In this document: in pieces, positions 52,801 through 64,000 of the stretch
Layout: each line of letters starts with the position of its first letter
Position numbering within the stretch: position 1 is the stretch's first letter
Source: Luidia sarsii
Lineage: Eukaryota > Echinodermata > Asteroidea > Paxillosida > Luidiidae
DNA: 64,000 nucleotides
Assembly: GCA_949987565.1 (NCBI GenBank)
Contig: OX465111.1
Span: forward strand, 5,204,921-5,268,920
Direction: 5' to 3'
Program-made: the position numbers and the translations under genes
Notes under the pieces: model-generated
The model's database searches: none
Seen by the model: only the letters and a program-made list of their open reading frames with translations
Told to the model about the DNA's origin: nothing

Positions 52801-55158
52801 TAAATTTTAGGTTGACGAAGCTAAATGTCGGCATGCTATGAGCCCTTAAAATAAGCTATCTCCCAGTGTTGAGATTTCTCAAATCGAACATGTTTGGACG
52901 ACTTGATCATCAATCAAAGTGACCTACCCTGTATTAGCGAGAGGCCTTGTGTGCGTACACTCGCACATAACAGAGGGCGGAAAGTAACAGGTAAGAAAAC
53001 TTCACTTTGCAAATTAATATCTCATTTCATTTTAGGTTGACGAAGCTAAATGTGGGCATGCAAAATGCCCTTGGAATAAGCTATCTCTCAGTGTTGAGAT
53101 TTCTCAAATCGAACATGTTTGGACGATTTTATCATCAATCAAAGTGACCTACCCTGTATAAGGGACAGGGCTTGTGTGTGTAGACCCGCACATAAGAGAG
53201 GGCGGAGAGTAATAGGAAAGAAAGCTTCACTTTGCAAGTTAATATCTCTTTTCATTTTAGGTTGACGAAGCTAAATGTCGGCATGCTAAGAGCCCTTAAA
53301 ATAAGCTATCTCCCAGTGTTGAGATTTTTGAAATCGAACATGTTATGACGACTTGATCATCAATCAAAGTGACCTACCTGTATTAGCGAGAGGCCTTGTG
53401 TGCGTACACTCGCACATAACAGAGGCCGGAGAGTAACAGGAAAGAAAACTTCACTTTGCAAGTTAATATCTCATTTCATTTTAGGTTGACGAAGCTAAAT
53501 GTCAGCATGCTAAGAGCCCTTAAAATAAGCTATCTCCCAGTTTTGAGATTTTTCAAATCGAACATGTTTGGACGACTTGATCATCAATCAAAGTGACCTA
53601 CCCTGTATTAGCGAGAGGCCTTGTGTGCGTACACTCGCACATAACAGAGGCCGGAGAGTAACAGGAAAGAAAAATTCACTTTGCAAGTTGATATCTCATT
53701 TTATTTTAAATTGACGAAGCTAAATGTCGGCATGATAAGAGCCCTTGGAATAAGCTATCACCCAGTGTTGAGATTTTTCAAATCGAACATGTTTGGACGA
53801 TTTTATCATCCAGCAAAATGACGTACCCTGGGATGATGACCGAACAGGTCTGAGAGGATGACCACCCGACCATTGAATATCTAGCGAGACCCGTTGACTA
53901 GCATAGAGACGCACGCGTCGCTGCACGATGGACGTGTAGAATCATGTTTCTTCTCGGTGGAGGATAGATAGGCCAAGGGTTACCCCTACCCGTTTAACGT
54001 TACTTCACAATGGCAAAAGCAAATCTAAGTACCTCGCCCCATATTCACACCACGCTACCACACAAATAGCTATACCGGTGCAAATCGAGACAACTCGCCC
54101 CATATTCAAGCGACGCTGCCATGCGTATCCTTGCGTATCTTAATACAGAACTGGGATGATGACCGAACAGATCTGAGAGGATGACCACCTGACCATTGAA
54201 TATCTAGCGAGACCCGTTGACTAGCATAGAGACGCACGCGTCGCTGCACTTTTAGAATCATCGTACTCTTGTCCTTTCTTATGTTTGGACCAAACAAAGT
54301 ACACTTTGTAGGTTTATATATTATTTTATATTTTGTTGACAAGGCTAAATGTTGCCATGCTATGAGCCCTTGGAATGAGCTATCTCCCAGTGTTGAGATT
54401 TCTCAAATCAAACATGTTTCGACGAGTTTATTATCAATCAAAGTGACCTACCCTGTATTAGCGAGAGGCCTTGTGTGTGTAGACTCGCATATAACAGAGG
54501 GCGGAGAGTAACAGGAAAGAAAACTTCACTTTGCAAGTTAATATCTCATTTAATATTTGGTTGACGAAGCTAAATGTTGGCATGGTAAGAGCCCTTGGAA
54601 TAAGCTATTTCCCAGTGTTGAGATTTCTCAAATCAAACATGTTTCGACGATTTTATCATCAATCAAAGTGACCTACTCTGTATAAGCGAGAGGCCTTGTG
54701 TGTGTAGACTCGCATATACCAAAGGGCGGAGAGTAACAGGAAAGAAAACTTCACTTTGCAAGTTAATATCTCATTTAATATTTGGTTGACGAAGCTAAAT
54801 GTTGGCATGGTAAGAGCCCTTGGAATAAGCTATTTCCCAGTGTTGAGATTTCTCAAATCAAACATGTTTCGACGATTTTATCATCAATCAAAGTGACCTA
54901 CCCTGTATTAGGGAGAGGCCTTGTGTGTGTACACTCGCACATAACAGAGGGCGGAGAGCAGCAGGAAAGAAAACTTCACTTTGCAAGTTAATATCTCATT
55001 TAATATTTGGTGGACGAAGCTAAATGTTGGCATGGAAAGAGCCCTTGGAATAAGCTATCCCCCAGTGTTGAGAGTTCTCAAGTCGAAAATGTTTGGACAA
55101 TTTTATCATCAATCAAAGTGACCTACCCTGTATAAGCGAGAGGGCTTGTGTGTGTAGA
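49861..55158. repeat. Two tandem 2,649-bp higher-order repeats
   Basis: 49861-52509 and 52510-55158 match essentially base for base where compared, including rare variants such as CATGTTATGACGACTTG, AAGGGACAGGG and the inserted module. A third start at 55159 diverges after ~50 bp. Recent unequal exchange is the simplest origin. Confidence 0.85.
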
Positions 55159-57719
55159 CCCGCACATAAGAGAGGGCGGAGAGTAACAGGAAAGAAAACT
55201 TCACTTTGCGAGTTAATATCTCTTTTCATTTTAGGTTGACGAAGCTAAATGTCGGCATGCTAAGAGCCCTTAAAAAAGCTATCTCCCAGTGTTGAGATTT
55301 CTCAAATCGAACATGTTTGGACGACTTGATCATCAATCAAAGTGACCTACCCTGTATTAGCGAGAGGCCTTGTGTTTGTACACTCGCACATAACAGAGGG
55401 CGGAGAGTGACAGGAAAGAAAACCTCACTTCGCAAATTAATATCTCATTTCATTTTAGGTTGACGAAGCTAAATGTCAGCATGCTAAGAGCCCTCGGAAT
55501 AAGCTATCTCTCAGTGTTGAGATTTCTCAAATCGAACATGTTTGGACGATTTTATCATCAATCAAAGGGACCTACCCTGTATTAGGGAGAGGGCTTGTGT
55601 GTGTACACTCGCATATAACAGAGGGCGGAGAGTAACAGGAATGAAAAATTCACTTTGCAAATTAATATCTCATTTTAGGTTGACGACGCTAAATGTCGGC
55701 ATGCGAAATGCCCTTGGCATAAGCTATCTCCCAGTGTTGAGATTTTTCAAATCGAACATATTTGGACGATTTTATCATCAATCAAAGTGACGTACCCTGG
55801 GATGATGACCGAACAGGTCTGAGAGGATGACCACCTGACCATTGAATATCTAGCGAGACCCGTTGACTAGCATATAGACGCACGTGTCGCTGCACTTTTA
55901 GAATCATCGTACTCTTGTTCTTTCTTATGTTTGGACCGAACAGGTCTGAGAGGATGTCCACTTGACCATTGAATATCTAGCGACACCCGTTGACTAGAAT
56001 TGAGACGGACGTTGCATTTGTAGAATTATTTCACTCTTGTTCTTGGTTATCTTTGGACCGAATCGTTCTGAGAGGTAGACCACCTATCCTTTGAATGTCC
56101 AGCGAGACCAGTTGACTAAAATAGAGACGGACGATGCTCTTGGTCAATCTTTCCACCCTTGTCTTCGGATATCTTGAAATTTAAAAGGGTCTGATTGAAT
56201 TTCCAATCCCCATATAACATACAGGGAAGATATTTTGACAAGGATAGAGGCGGACGATGGACGTGTAGAATCATGTTTCTTCTCGGTGGAGGATAGATAG
56301 GCCAAGGGTTACTCCTACCCGTTTAACGTTACTTCACAATGGCAAAAGCAAATCTAAGTACCTCGCCCCATATTCACACCACGCTACCACACAAATAGCT
56401 ATACCGGTGCAAATCAAGACAACTCGCCTCATATTCAAGCGACTCTGCCATGCGTATCCTTGCGTATCTTAATACAGAACAGGTCTGAGAGGATGGCCAC
56501 GCAACTTTTGAATATCCAGAGAGACCACAAAGCAAAGTGACCTACCCTTGTCAATATTTCATTTAATATTTGGTTGACGAAGCTAAATGTTGCCATGGTA
56601 AGAGTTCGTGGAATAACCTTTCTCTCAGTTTTGAGATTTTTCAAATCGAACATGTTTGGACGATTTTATCATCAATCAAAGTGACCTACCCTGTATAAGC
56701 GAGAGGGCTTGTGTGTGTAGACTCGCACATAACAGAGGGCGGAGAGCAACAGGAAAGAAAACTTCACTTTGCAAGTTGATATCTCATTTCATTTTAGATT
56801 CACGAAGCTAAATGTCGGCATGCGAAATGCCCTTGGAATAAGCTACCTCCCAGTGTTGAGATTTTTCAAATCGAACATGTTTGGACGATTTTATCATCAA
56901 TCAAAGTGACGTACCCTGGGATGATGACCGAACAGGTCTGAGAGGATGACCACCTGACCATTGAATATCTAGCGAGACCCGTTGACTAGCATAGAGACAC
57001 ACGCGTCGCTGCACTTTTAGAATCATCGTAGTCTTGTCCTTTCTTATGTTTGGACCGAACAAATTACACTTTGTAGGTTTATATATCATTTAATATTTGG
57101 TTGACAAAGCTAAATGTCGGCATGCTAAGAGCCCTTAAAAGAAGCTATCTCCCAGTGTTGAGATTTCTCAAATCAGACATGTTTGGACGATTTTATCATC
57201 AATCAAAGTGACCTACCCTGTATTAGCGAGAGGCCTTGTGTGTGTACACTCGCACATAACAGTGGGCGGAGAGTAACATGAAAGAAAACTCCACTTTGCA
57301 AGTTAATATCTCATTTAATATTTGGTTGACGAAGCTAAATGTTGGCATGGTAAGAGCCCTTGGAATAAGCTATCCCCCAGTGTTGAGTTTTCTCAAGTCG
57401 AAAATGTTTGGACAATTTTATCATCAATCAAAGTGACCTACCCTGTATAAGCGAGAGAGCTTGTGTGTGTAGACCCGCACATAAGAGAGGGCGGAGAGTA
57501 ACAGGAAAGAAAACTTCACTTTGCAAGTTAATATCTCTTTTCATTTTAGGTTGACAAAGCTAAATGTCGGCATGCTAAGAGCCCTTAAAATAAGCTATCT
57601 CCCAGTGTTGAGATTTTTCAAATCAAACATGTTTGGACGATTTTATCATCAATCAAAGTGACCTACCCTGTATTAGCGAGAGGCCTTGTGTGTGTACACT
57701 CGCACATAACAGAGGGCGG

Positions 57720-60700
57720 GGAGTAACAGGAAAGAAAACTTCACTTTGCAAGTTAATATCTCATTTCATTTTAGATTGACGAAACTAAATGTCAGCATGC
57801 TAAGAGCCCTCGGAATAAGCAATCTCTCCGTGTTGAGATTTCTCAAATCGAACATGTTTGGACGATTTTATCATCAATCAAAGTGACCTAATTTGTATTA
57901 GCGAGAGGCCTTGTGTGTGTAGACTCGCACATAACAGAGGGCGGAGAGTAACAGGAAAGAAAACTTCACTTTGCAAGTTAATATCTCTTTTCATTTTAGG
58001 TTGACAAGGCTAAATGTTGCCATGCTATGAGCCCTTGGAATGAGCCATTTCCCAGTGTTGAGATTTTTCAAATCGAACATGTTTGGACAATTTTATTATC
58101 AATCAAAGTGACCTACCCTGTATAAGCGAGAGGCCTTGTGTGTGTACACTCGCACATAACAGAGGGCGGAGAGTAACAGGAAAGAAAACTTCACTTTGCA
58201 AGTTAATATCTCTTTTCATTTTAGGTTGACAAGGCTAAATGTTGCCATGCTATGAGCCCTTGGAATGAGCTATCTCCCAGTGTTGAGATTTTTCAAATCG
58301 AACTTATTTGGACGATTTTATTATCAATCAAAGTGACCTACCCTGTATTAGCGAGAGGCCTTGTGTGTGTACACTCGCACATAACAGAGGGCGGAGAGTA
58401 ACAGGAAAGAAAACTTCACTTTGCAAGTTAATATCTTTTTTCATTTTAGGTTGACGAAGCTAATTGTTGCCATGCTATGAGCCCTTGGAATGAGCTATCT
58501 CCCAGTGTTGAGATTTCTCAAATCAAACATGTTTCGACGAGTTGATCATCAATCAAAGTGACCTACCCTGTATTAGCGAGAGGCCTTGTGTGTGTACACT
58601 CGCACATAACAGAGGGCGGAGAGTAACAGGAAAGAAAACTTCACTTTGCAAGTTAATATCTCTTTTCATTTTAGGTTGACGAAGCTAAATGTCGGCATGC
58701 TAAGAGCCCTTAAAATAAGCTATCTCCCAGTGTTGAGATTTTTCAATTCGAACATGTTTGGATGACTTGATCATCAATCAAAGTGACCTACCCTGTATTA
58801 GCGAGAGGGCTTGTGTGCGTACACTCGCACACAACAGAAGGCGGAGAGTAACAGGAAAGAAAACTTCACTTTGCAAGTTAATATCTCATTTCATTTTAAG
58901 TTGACGAAGCTAAATGTCAGCATGCTAAGAGCCCTCGGAATAAGCTATCTCTCAGTGTTGAGATTTCTCAAATCGAACATGTTTGGACGATTTTATTATC
59001 AATCAAAGTGACCTACCCTGGGTTGATGACGGAACAGGTCTGAGAGGATAACCACTTTACCATTGAATATTTAGCGAGACCTGTTGACTAGCATAGAGAC
59101 GCACAAGTCGCTGCATTGTACCGGTGCATTGTACCCTACCCTGTATTAGCGAGAGGGCATGTGTGTGTAGACTCGCACATAAGAGAGGGCGGAGAGTAAC
59201 AGGAAAGAAAACTTCACTTTGCAAGTTAATATCTCTTTTCATTTTAGGTTGACAAGGCTAAATGTTGCCATGCTATGAACCCTTGGATTGAGCTATGTCC
59301 CAGTGTTGAGATTTTTAAAATCGAACATGTTTGGACGATTTTATTATCAATCAAAGTGACCTACCCTGTATTAGCGAGAGGCCTTGTGTGTACACTCGTA
59401 CATAACAGAGGGCGGAGAGTAACAGGAAAGAAAACTTCACTTTGCAAGTTAATATCTTTTTTCATTTTAGGTTGACGAAGCTAATTGTTGCCATGCTATG
59501 AGCCCTTGGAATGAGCTATCTCCCAGTGTTGAGATTTCTCAAATCAAACATGTTTCGACGAGTTGATCATCAATCAAAGTGACCTACCCTGTATTAGCGA
59601 GAGGCCTTGTGTGTGTACACTCGCACATAACAGAGGGCGGAGAGTAACAGGAAAGAAAACTTCACTTTGCAAGTTAATATCTTTTTTCATTTTAGGTTGA
59701 CGAAGCTAATTGTTGCCATGCTATGAGCCCTTGGAATGAGCTATCTCCCAGTGTTGAGATTTCTCAAATCAAACATGTTTCGACGAGTTGATCATCAATC
59801 AAAGTGACCTACCCTGTATTAGCGAGAGGCCTTGTGTGTGTACACTCGCACATAACAGAGGGCGGAGAGTAACAGGAAAGAAAACTTCACTTTGCAAGTT
59901 AATATCTCTTTTCATTTTAGGTTGACGAAGCTAAATGTCGGCATGCTAAGAGCCCTTCAATAAGCTATCTCCCAGTGTTGAGATTTTTCAATTCGAACAT
60001 GTTTGGATGACTTGATCATCAATCAAAGTGACCTACCCTGTATTAGCGAGAGGCCTTGTGTGCGTACACTCGCACACAACAGAAGGCGGAGAGTAACAGG
60101 AACGAAAACTTCACTTTGCAAGTTAATATCTCATTTCATTTTAAGTTGACAAAGCTAAATGTCAGCATGCTAAGAGCCCTCGGAATAAGCTATCTCTCAG
60201 TGTTGAGATTTCTCAAATCGAACATGTTTGGACGATTTTATTATCAATCAAAGTGACCTACCCTGGGTTGATGACGGAACAGGTCTGAGAGGATAACCAC
60301 TTTACCATTGAATATTTAGCGAGACCTGTTGACTAGCATAGAGACGCACAAGTCGCTGCATTGTACCGGTGCATTGTACCCTACCCTGTATTAGCGAGAG
60401 GGCATGTGTGTGTAGACTCGCACATAAGAGAGGGCGGAGAGTAACAGGAAAGAAAACTTCACTTTGCAAGTTAATATCTCATTTCATTTTAAGTTGACGA
60501 AGCTAAATGTCAGCATGCTAAGAGCCCTCGGAATAAGCTATCTCTCAGTGTTGAGATTTCTCAAATCGAACATGTTTGGATGACTTGATCATCAATCAAA
60601 GTGACCTACCCTGTATTAGGGAGAGGGCTTGTGTGTGTAGACTCGCACATAACAGAGGCCGGGGAGTAACAGGAAAGAAAACTTCACTTTGCAAGTTAAT

Positions 60701-63605
60701 ATCTCATTTCATTTTAGATTGACGAAACTAAATGTCAGCATGCTAAGAGCCCTCGGAATAAGCAATCTCTCCGTGTTGAGATTTCTCAAATCGAACATGT
60801 TTGGACGATTTTATCATCAATCAAAGTGACCTAATTTGTATTAGCGAGAGGCCTTGTGTGTGTAGACTCGCACATAACAGAGGGCGGAGAGTAACAGGAA
60901 AGAAAACTTCACTTTGCAAGTTAATATCTCTTTTCATTTTAGGTTGACAAGGCTAAATGTTGCCATGCTATGAGCCCTTGGAATGAGCCATTTCCCAGTG
61001 TTGAGATTTTTCAAATCGAACATGTTTGGACAATTTTATTATCAATCAAAGTGACCTACCCTGTATAAGCGAGAGGCCTTGTGTGTGTACACTCGCACAT
61101 AACAGAGGGCGGAGAGTAACAGGAAAGAAAACTTCACTTTGCAAGTTAATATCTCTTTTCATTTTAGGTTGACAAGGCTAAATGTTGCCATGCTATGAGC
61201 CCTTGGAATGAGCTATCTCCCAGTGTTGAGATTTTTCAAATCAAACTTATTTGGACGATTTTATTATCAATCAAAGTGACCTACCCTGTATTAGCGAGAG
61301 GCCTTGTGTGTGTACACTCGCACATAACAGAGGGCGGAGAGTAACAGGAAAGAAAACTTCACTTTGCAAGTTAATATCTTTTTTCATTTTAGGTTGACGA
61401 AGCTAATTGTTGCCATGCTATGAGCCCTTGGAATGAGCTATCTCCCAGTGTTGAGATTTCTCAAATCAAACATGTTTCGACGAGTTGATCATCAATCAAA
61501 GTGACCTACCCTGTATTAGCGAGAGGCCTTGTGTGTGTACACTCGCACATAACAGAGGGCGGAGAGTAACAGGAAAGAAAACTTCACTTTGCAAGTTAAT
61601 ATCTCTTTTCATTTTAGGTTGACGAAGCTAAATGTCGGCATGCTAAGAGCCCTTAAAATAAGCTATCTCCCAGTGTTGAGATTTTTCAATTCGAACATGT
61701 TTGGATGACTTGATCATCAATCAAAGTGACCTACCCTGTATTAGCGAGAGGGCTTGTGTGCGTACACTCGCACACAACAGAAGGCGGAGAGTAACAGGAA
61801 AGAAAACTTCACTTTGCAAGTTAATATCTCATTTCATTTTAAGTTGACGAAGCTAAATGTCAGCATGCTAAGAGCCCTCGGAATAAGCTATCTCTCAGTG
61901 TTGAGATTTCTCAAATCGAACATGTTTGGACGATTTTATTATCAATCAAAGTGACCTACCCTGGGTTGATGACGGAACAGGTCTGAGAGGATAACCACTT
62001 TACCATTGAATATTTAGCGAGACCTGTTGACTAGCATAGAGACGCACAAGTCGCTGCATTGTACCGGTGCATTGTACCCTACCCTGTATTAGCGAGAGGG
62101 CATGTGTGTGTAGACTCGCACATAAGAGAGGGCGGAGAGTAACAGGAAAGAAAACTTCACTTTGCAAGTTAATATCTCTTTTCATTTTAGGTTGACAAGG
62201 CTAAATGTTGCCATGCTATGAACCCTTGGATTGAGCTATGTCCCAGTGTTGAGATTTTTAAAATCGAACATGTTTGGACGATTTTATTATCAATCAAAGT
62301 GACCTACCCTGTATTAGCGAGAGGCCTTGTGTGTACACTCGTACATAACAGAGGGCGGAGAGTAACAGGAAAGAAAACTTCACTTTGCAAGTTAATATCT
62401 TTTTTCATTTTAGGTTGACGAAGCTAATTGTTGCCATGCTATGAGCCCTTGGAATGAGCTATCTCCCAGTGTTGAGATTTCTCAAATCAAACATGTTTCG
62501 ACGAGTTGATCATCAATCAAAGTGACCTACCCTGTATTAGCGAGAGGCCTTGTGTGTGTACACTCGCACATAACAGAGGGCGGAGAGTAACAGGAAAGAA
62601 AACTTCACTTTGCAAGTTAATATCTTTTTTCATTTTAGGTTGACGAAGCTAATTGTTGCCATGCTATGAGCCCTTGGAATGAGCTATCTCCCAGTGTTGA
62701 GATTTCTCAAATCAAACATGTTTCGACGAGTTGATCATCAATCAAAGTGACCTACCCTGTATTAGCGAGAGGCCTTGTGTGTGTACACTCGCACATAACA
62801 GAGGGCGGAGAGTAACAGGAAAGAAAACTTCACTTTGCAAGTTAATATCTCTTTTCATTTTAGGTTGACGAAGCTAAATGTCGGCATGCTAAGAGCCCTT
62901 CAATAAGCTATCTCCCAGTGTTGAGATTTTTCAATTCGAACATGTTTGGATGACTTGATCATCAATCAAAGTGACCTACCCTGTATTAGCGAGAGGCCTT
63001 GTGTGCGTACACTCGCACACAACAGAAGGCGGAGAGTAACAGGAACGAAAACTTCACTTTGCAAGTTAATATCTCATTTCATTTTAAGTTGACAAAGCTA
63101 AATGTCAGCATGCTAAGAGCCCTCGGAATAAGCTATCTCTCAGTGTTGAGATTTCTCAAATCGAACATGTTTGGACGATTTTATTATCAATCAAAGTGAC
63201 CTACCCTGGGTTGATGACGGAACAGGTCTGAGAGGATAACCACTTTACCATTGAATATTTAGCGAGACCTGTTGACTAGCATAGAGACGCACAAGTCGCT
63301 GCATTGTACCGGTGCATTGTACCCTACCCTGTATTAGCGAGAGGGCATGTGTGTGTAGACTCGCACATAAGAGAGGGCGGAGAGTAACAGGAAAGAAAAC
63401 TTCACTTTGCAAGTTAATATCTCATTTTATTTTAAGTTGACGAAGCTAAATGTCAGCATGCTAAGAGCCCTCGGAATAAGCTATCTCTCAGTGTTGAGAT
63501 TTCTCAAATCGAACATGTTTGGATGACTTGATCATCAATCAAAGTGACCTACCCTGTATTAGGGAGAGGGCTTGTGTGTGTAGACTCGCACATAACAGAG
63601 GCCGG
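57720..63605. repeat. Two tandem 2,943-bp higher-order repeats
   Basis: The rare variant GACCTAATTTGTATTAG occurs at ~57885 and ~60828. GTACCGGTGCATTGTACC modules recur at 59118/60365 and 62061/63308. All landmarks are offset by 2,943 bp. Similarity ends near 63645. Confidence 0.85.
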
Positions 63606-64000
63606 GGAGTAACAGGAAAGAAAACTTCACTTTGCAAGTTAATATCTCATTTAATATTTGGTTGACGAAGCTAAATGTTGGCATGGTAAGAGCCCTTGGA
63701 ATAAGCTATCCCCCAGTGTTGAGATTTCTCAAGTCGAAAAAGTTTGGACAATTTTATCATCAATCAAAGTGACCTACCCTGTATAAGCGAGAGGCCTTGT
63801 GTGTGTACACTCGCACATAACAGAGGGCGGAGAGTAACAGGAAAGAAAACTTCACTTTGCAAGTTAATATCTCATTTAATATTTGGTTGACGAAGCTGAA
63901 TGTTGGCATGGTAAGAGCCCTTGGAATAAGCTATCCCCCAGTGTTGAGATTTATCAAGTCGAAAATGTTTGGACAATTTTATCATCAATCAAAGTGACCT

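Larger units (their letters stand above)
44612..64000. repeat. ~225-bp satellite array with higher-order repeats, open at window end
   Basis: Unit period 225-226 bp, measured from successive AGTGACCTACCCTGTATTAG starts (46293, 46519, 46744, 46969, 47194). Each unit also holds CATAACAGAGGGCGGAGAGT, GGTTGACGAAGCTAAATGT and CAGTGTTGAGATTTCTCAAA. More than 75 units are in the window. Units at 44.6-45.5 kb are the most diverged, as expected for an array edge. Small open frames of 60-80 codons repeat with the unit and are not genes. Confidence 0.95.

Overview
The window is eukaryotic nuclear DNA. It contains spliced GT-AG genes, one leucine-rich repeat (LRR) per exon, tRNA-like SINE heads, non-LTR retrotransposon debris and very abundant tandem repeats. 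The mix (TACATGTA palindromes, marine-invertebrate-style SINEs and LINEs, a multi-membrane-pass protein with GCC2/GCC3 cysteine repeats) suggests a marine invertebrate deuterostome such as an echinoderm, hemichordate or amphioxus. The species cannot be fixed from sequence alone.

The central object is one minus-strand gene, from a signal-peptide exon at 36206 to a stop codon at 7731. It has 15 coding exons that I joined by hand through GT/AG splice sites. Their phases all agree, giving 1,062 codons plus a stop. The predicted protein has a signal peptide, a cysteine-rich LRR cap, 12 LRRs, GCC2/GCC3-type cysteine repeats, at least eight hydrophobic segments and a short Cys/Ser-rich tail. About half of the gene span (roughly 15 of 28 kb) is tandem array sitting in eight of the 14 introns, with several unrelated repeat families.

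A second, damaged copy lies at 38378-42705 on the same strand, immediately 5' of the first gene. Its last exon and the final ~97 bp of its membrane exon belong to a diverged paralogue. Everything upstream of that point, to ~43885, is a near-identical copy of 11270-19445 of the first gene. This copy has lost ~950 bp of membrane-domain sequence, is frameshifted, and has lost a 3' splice-site AG. It is a chimeric pseudogene.

Layout: 1-2.4 kb holds the terminal part of an unidentified IQ + BRCT protein gene. 2.7-7.5 kb is intergenic, with TACATGTA repeats and a 101-bp palindrome. 7.7-36.2 kb is the LRR/GCC/membrane gene. 36.2-38.4 kb is intergenic, with a perfect 54-bp-arm hairpin. 38.4-43.9 kb is the chimeric paralogue and duplication. 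44.6-64.0 kb is a ~225-bp satellite with higher-order repeats of 2,649 and 2,943 bp, running off the window end.

Most long open frames in the window are translations of tandem arrays or antisense shadows, and are not annotated as genes. No homology search was possible: family calls rest on motifs, and array boundaries are approximate.
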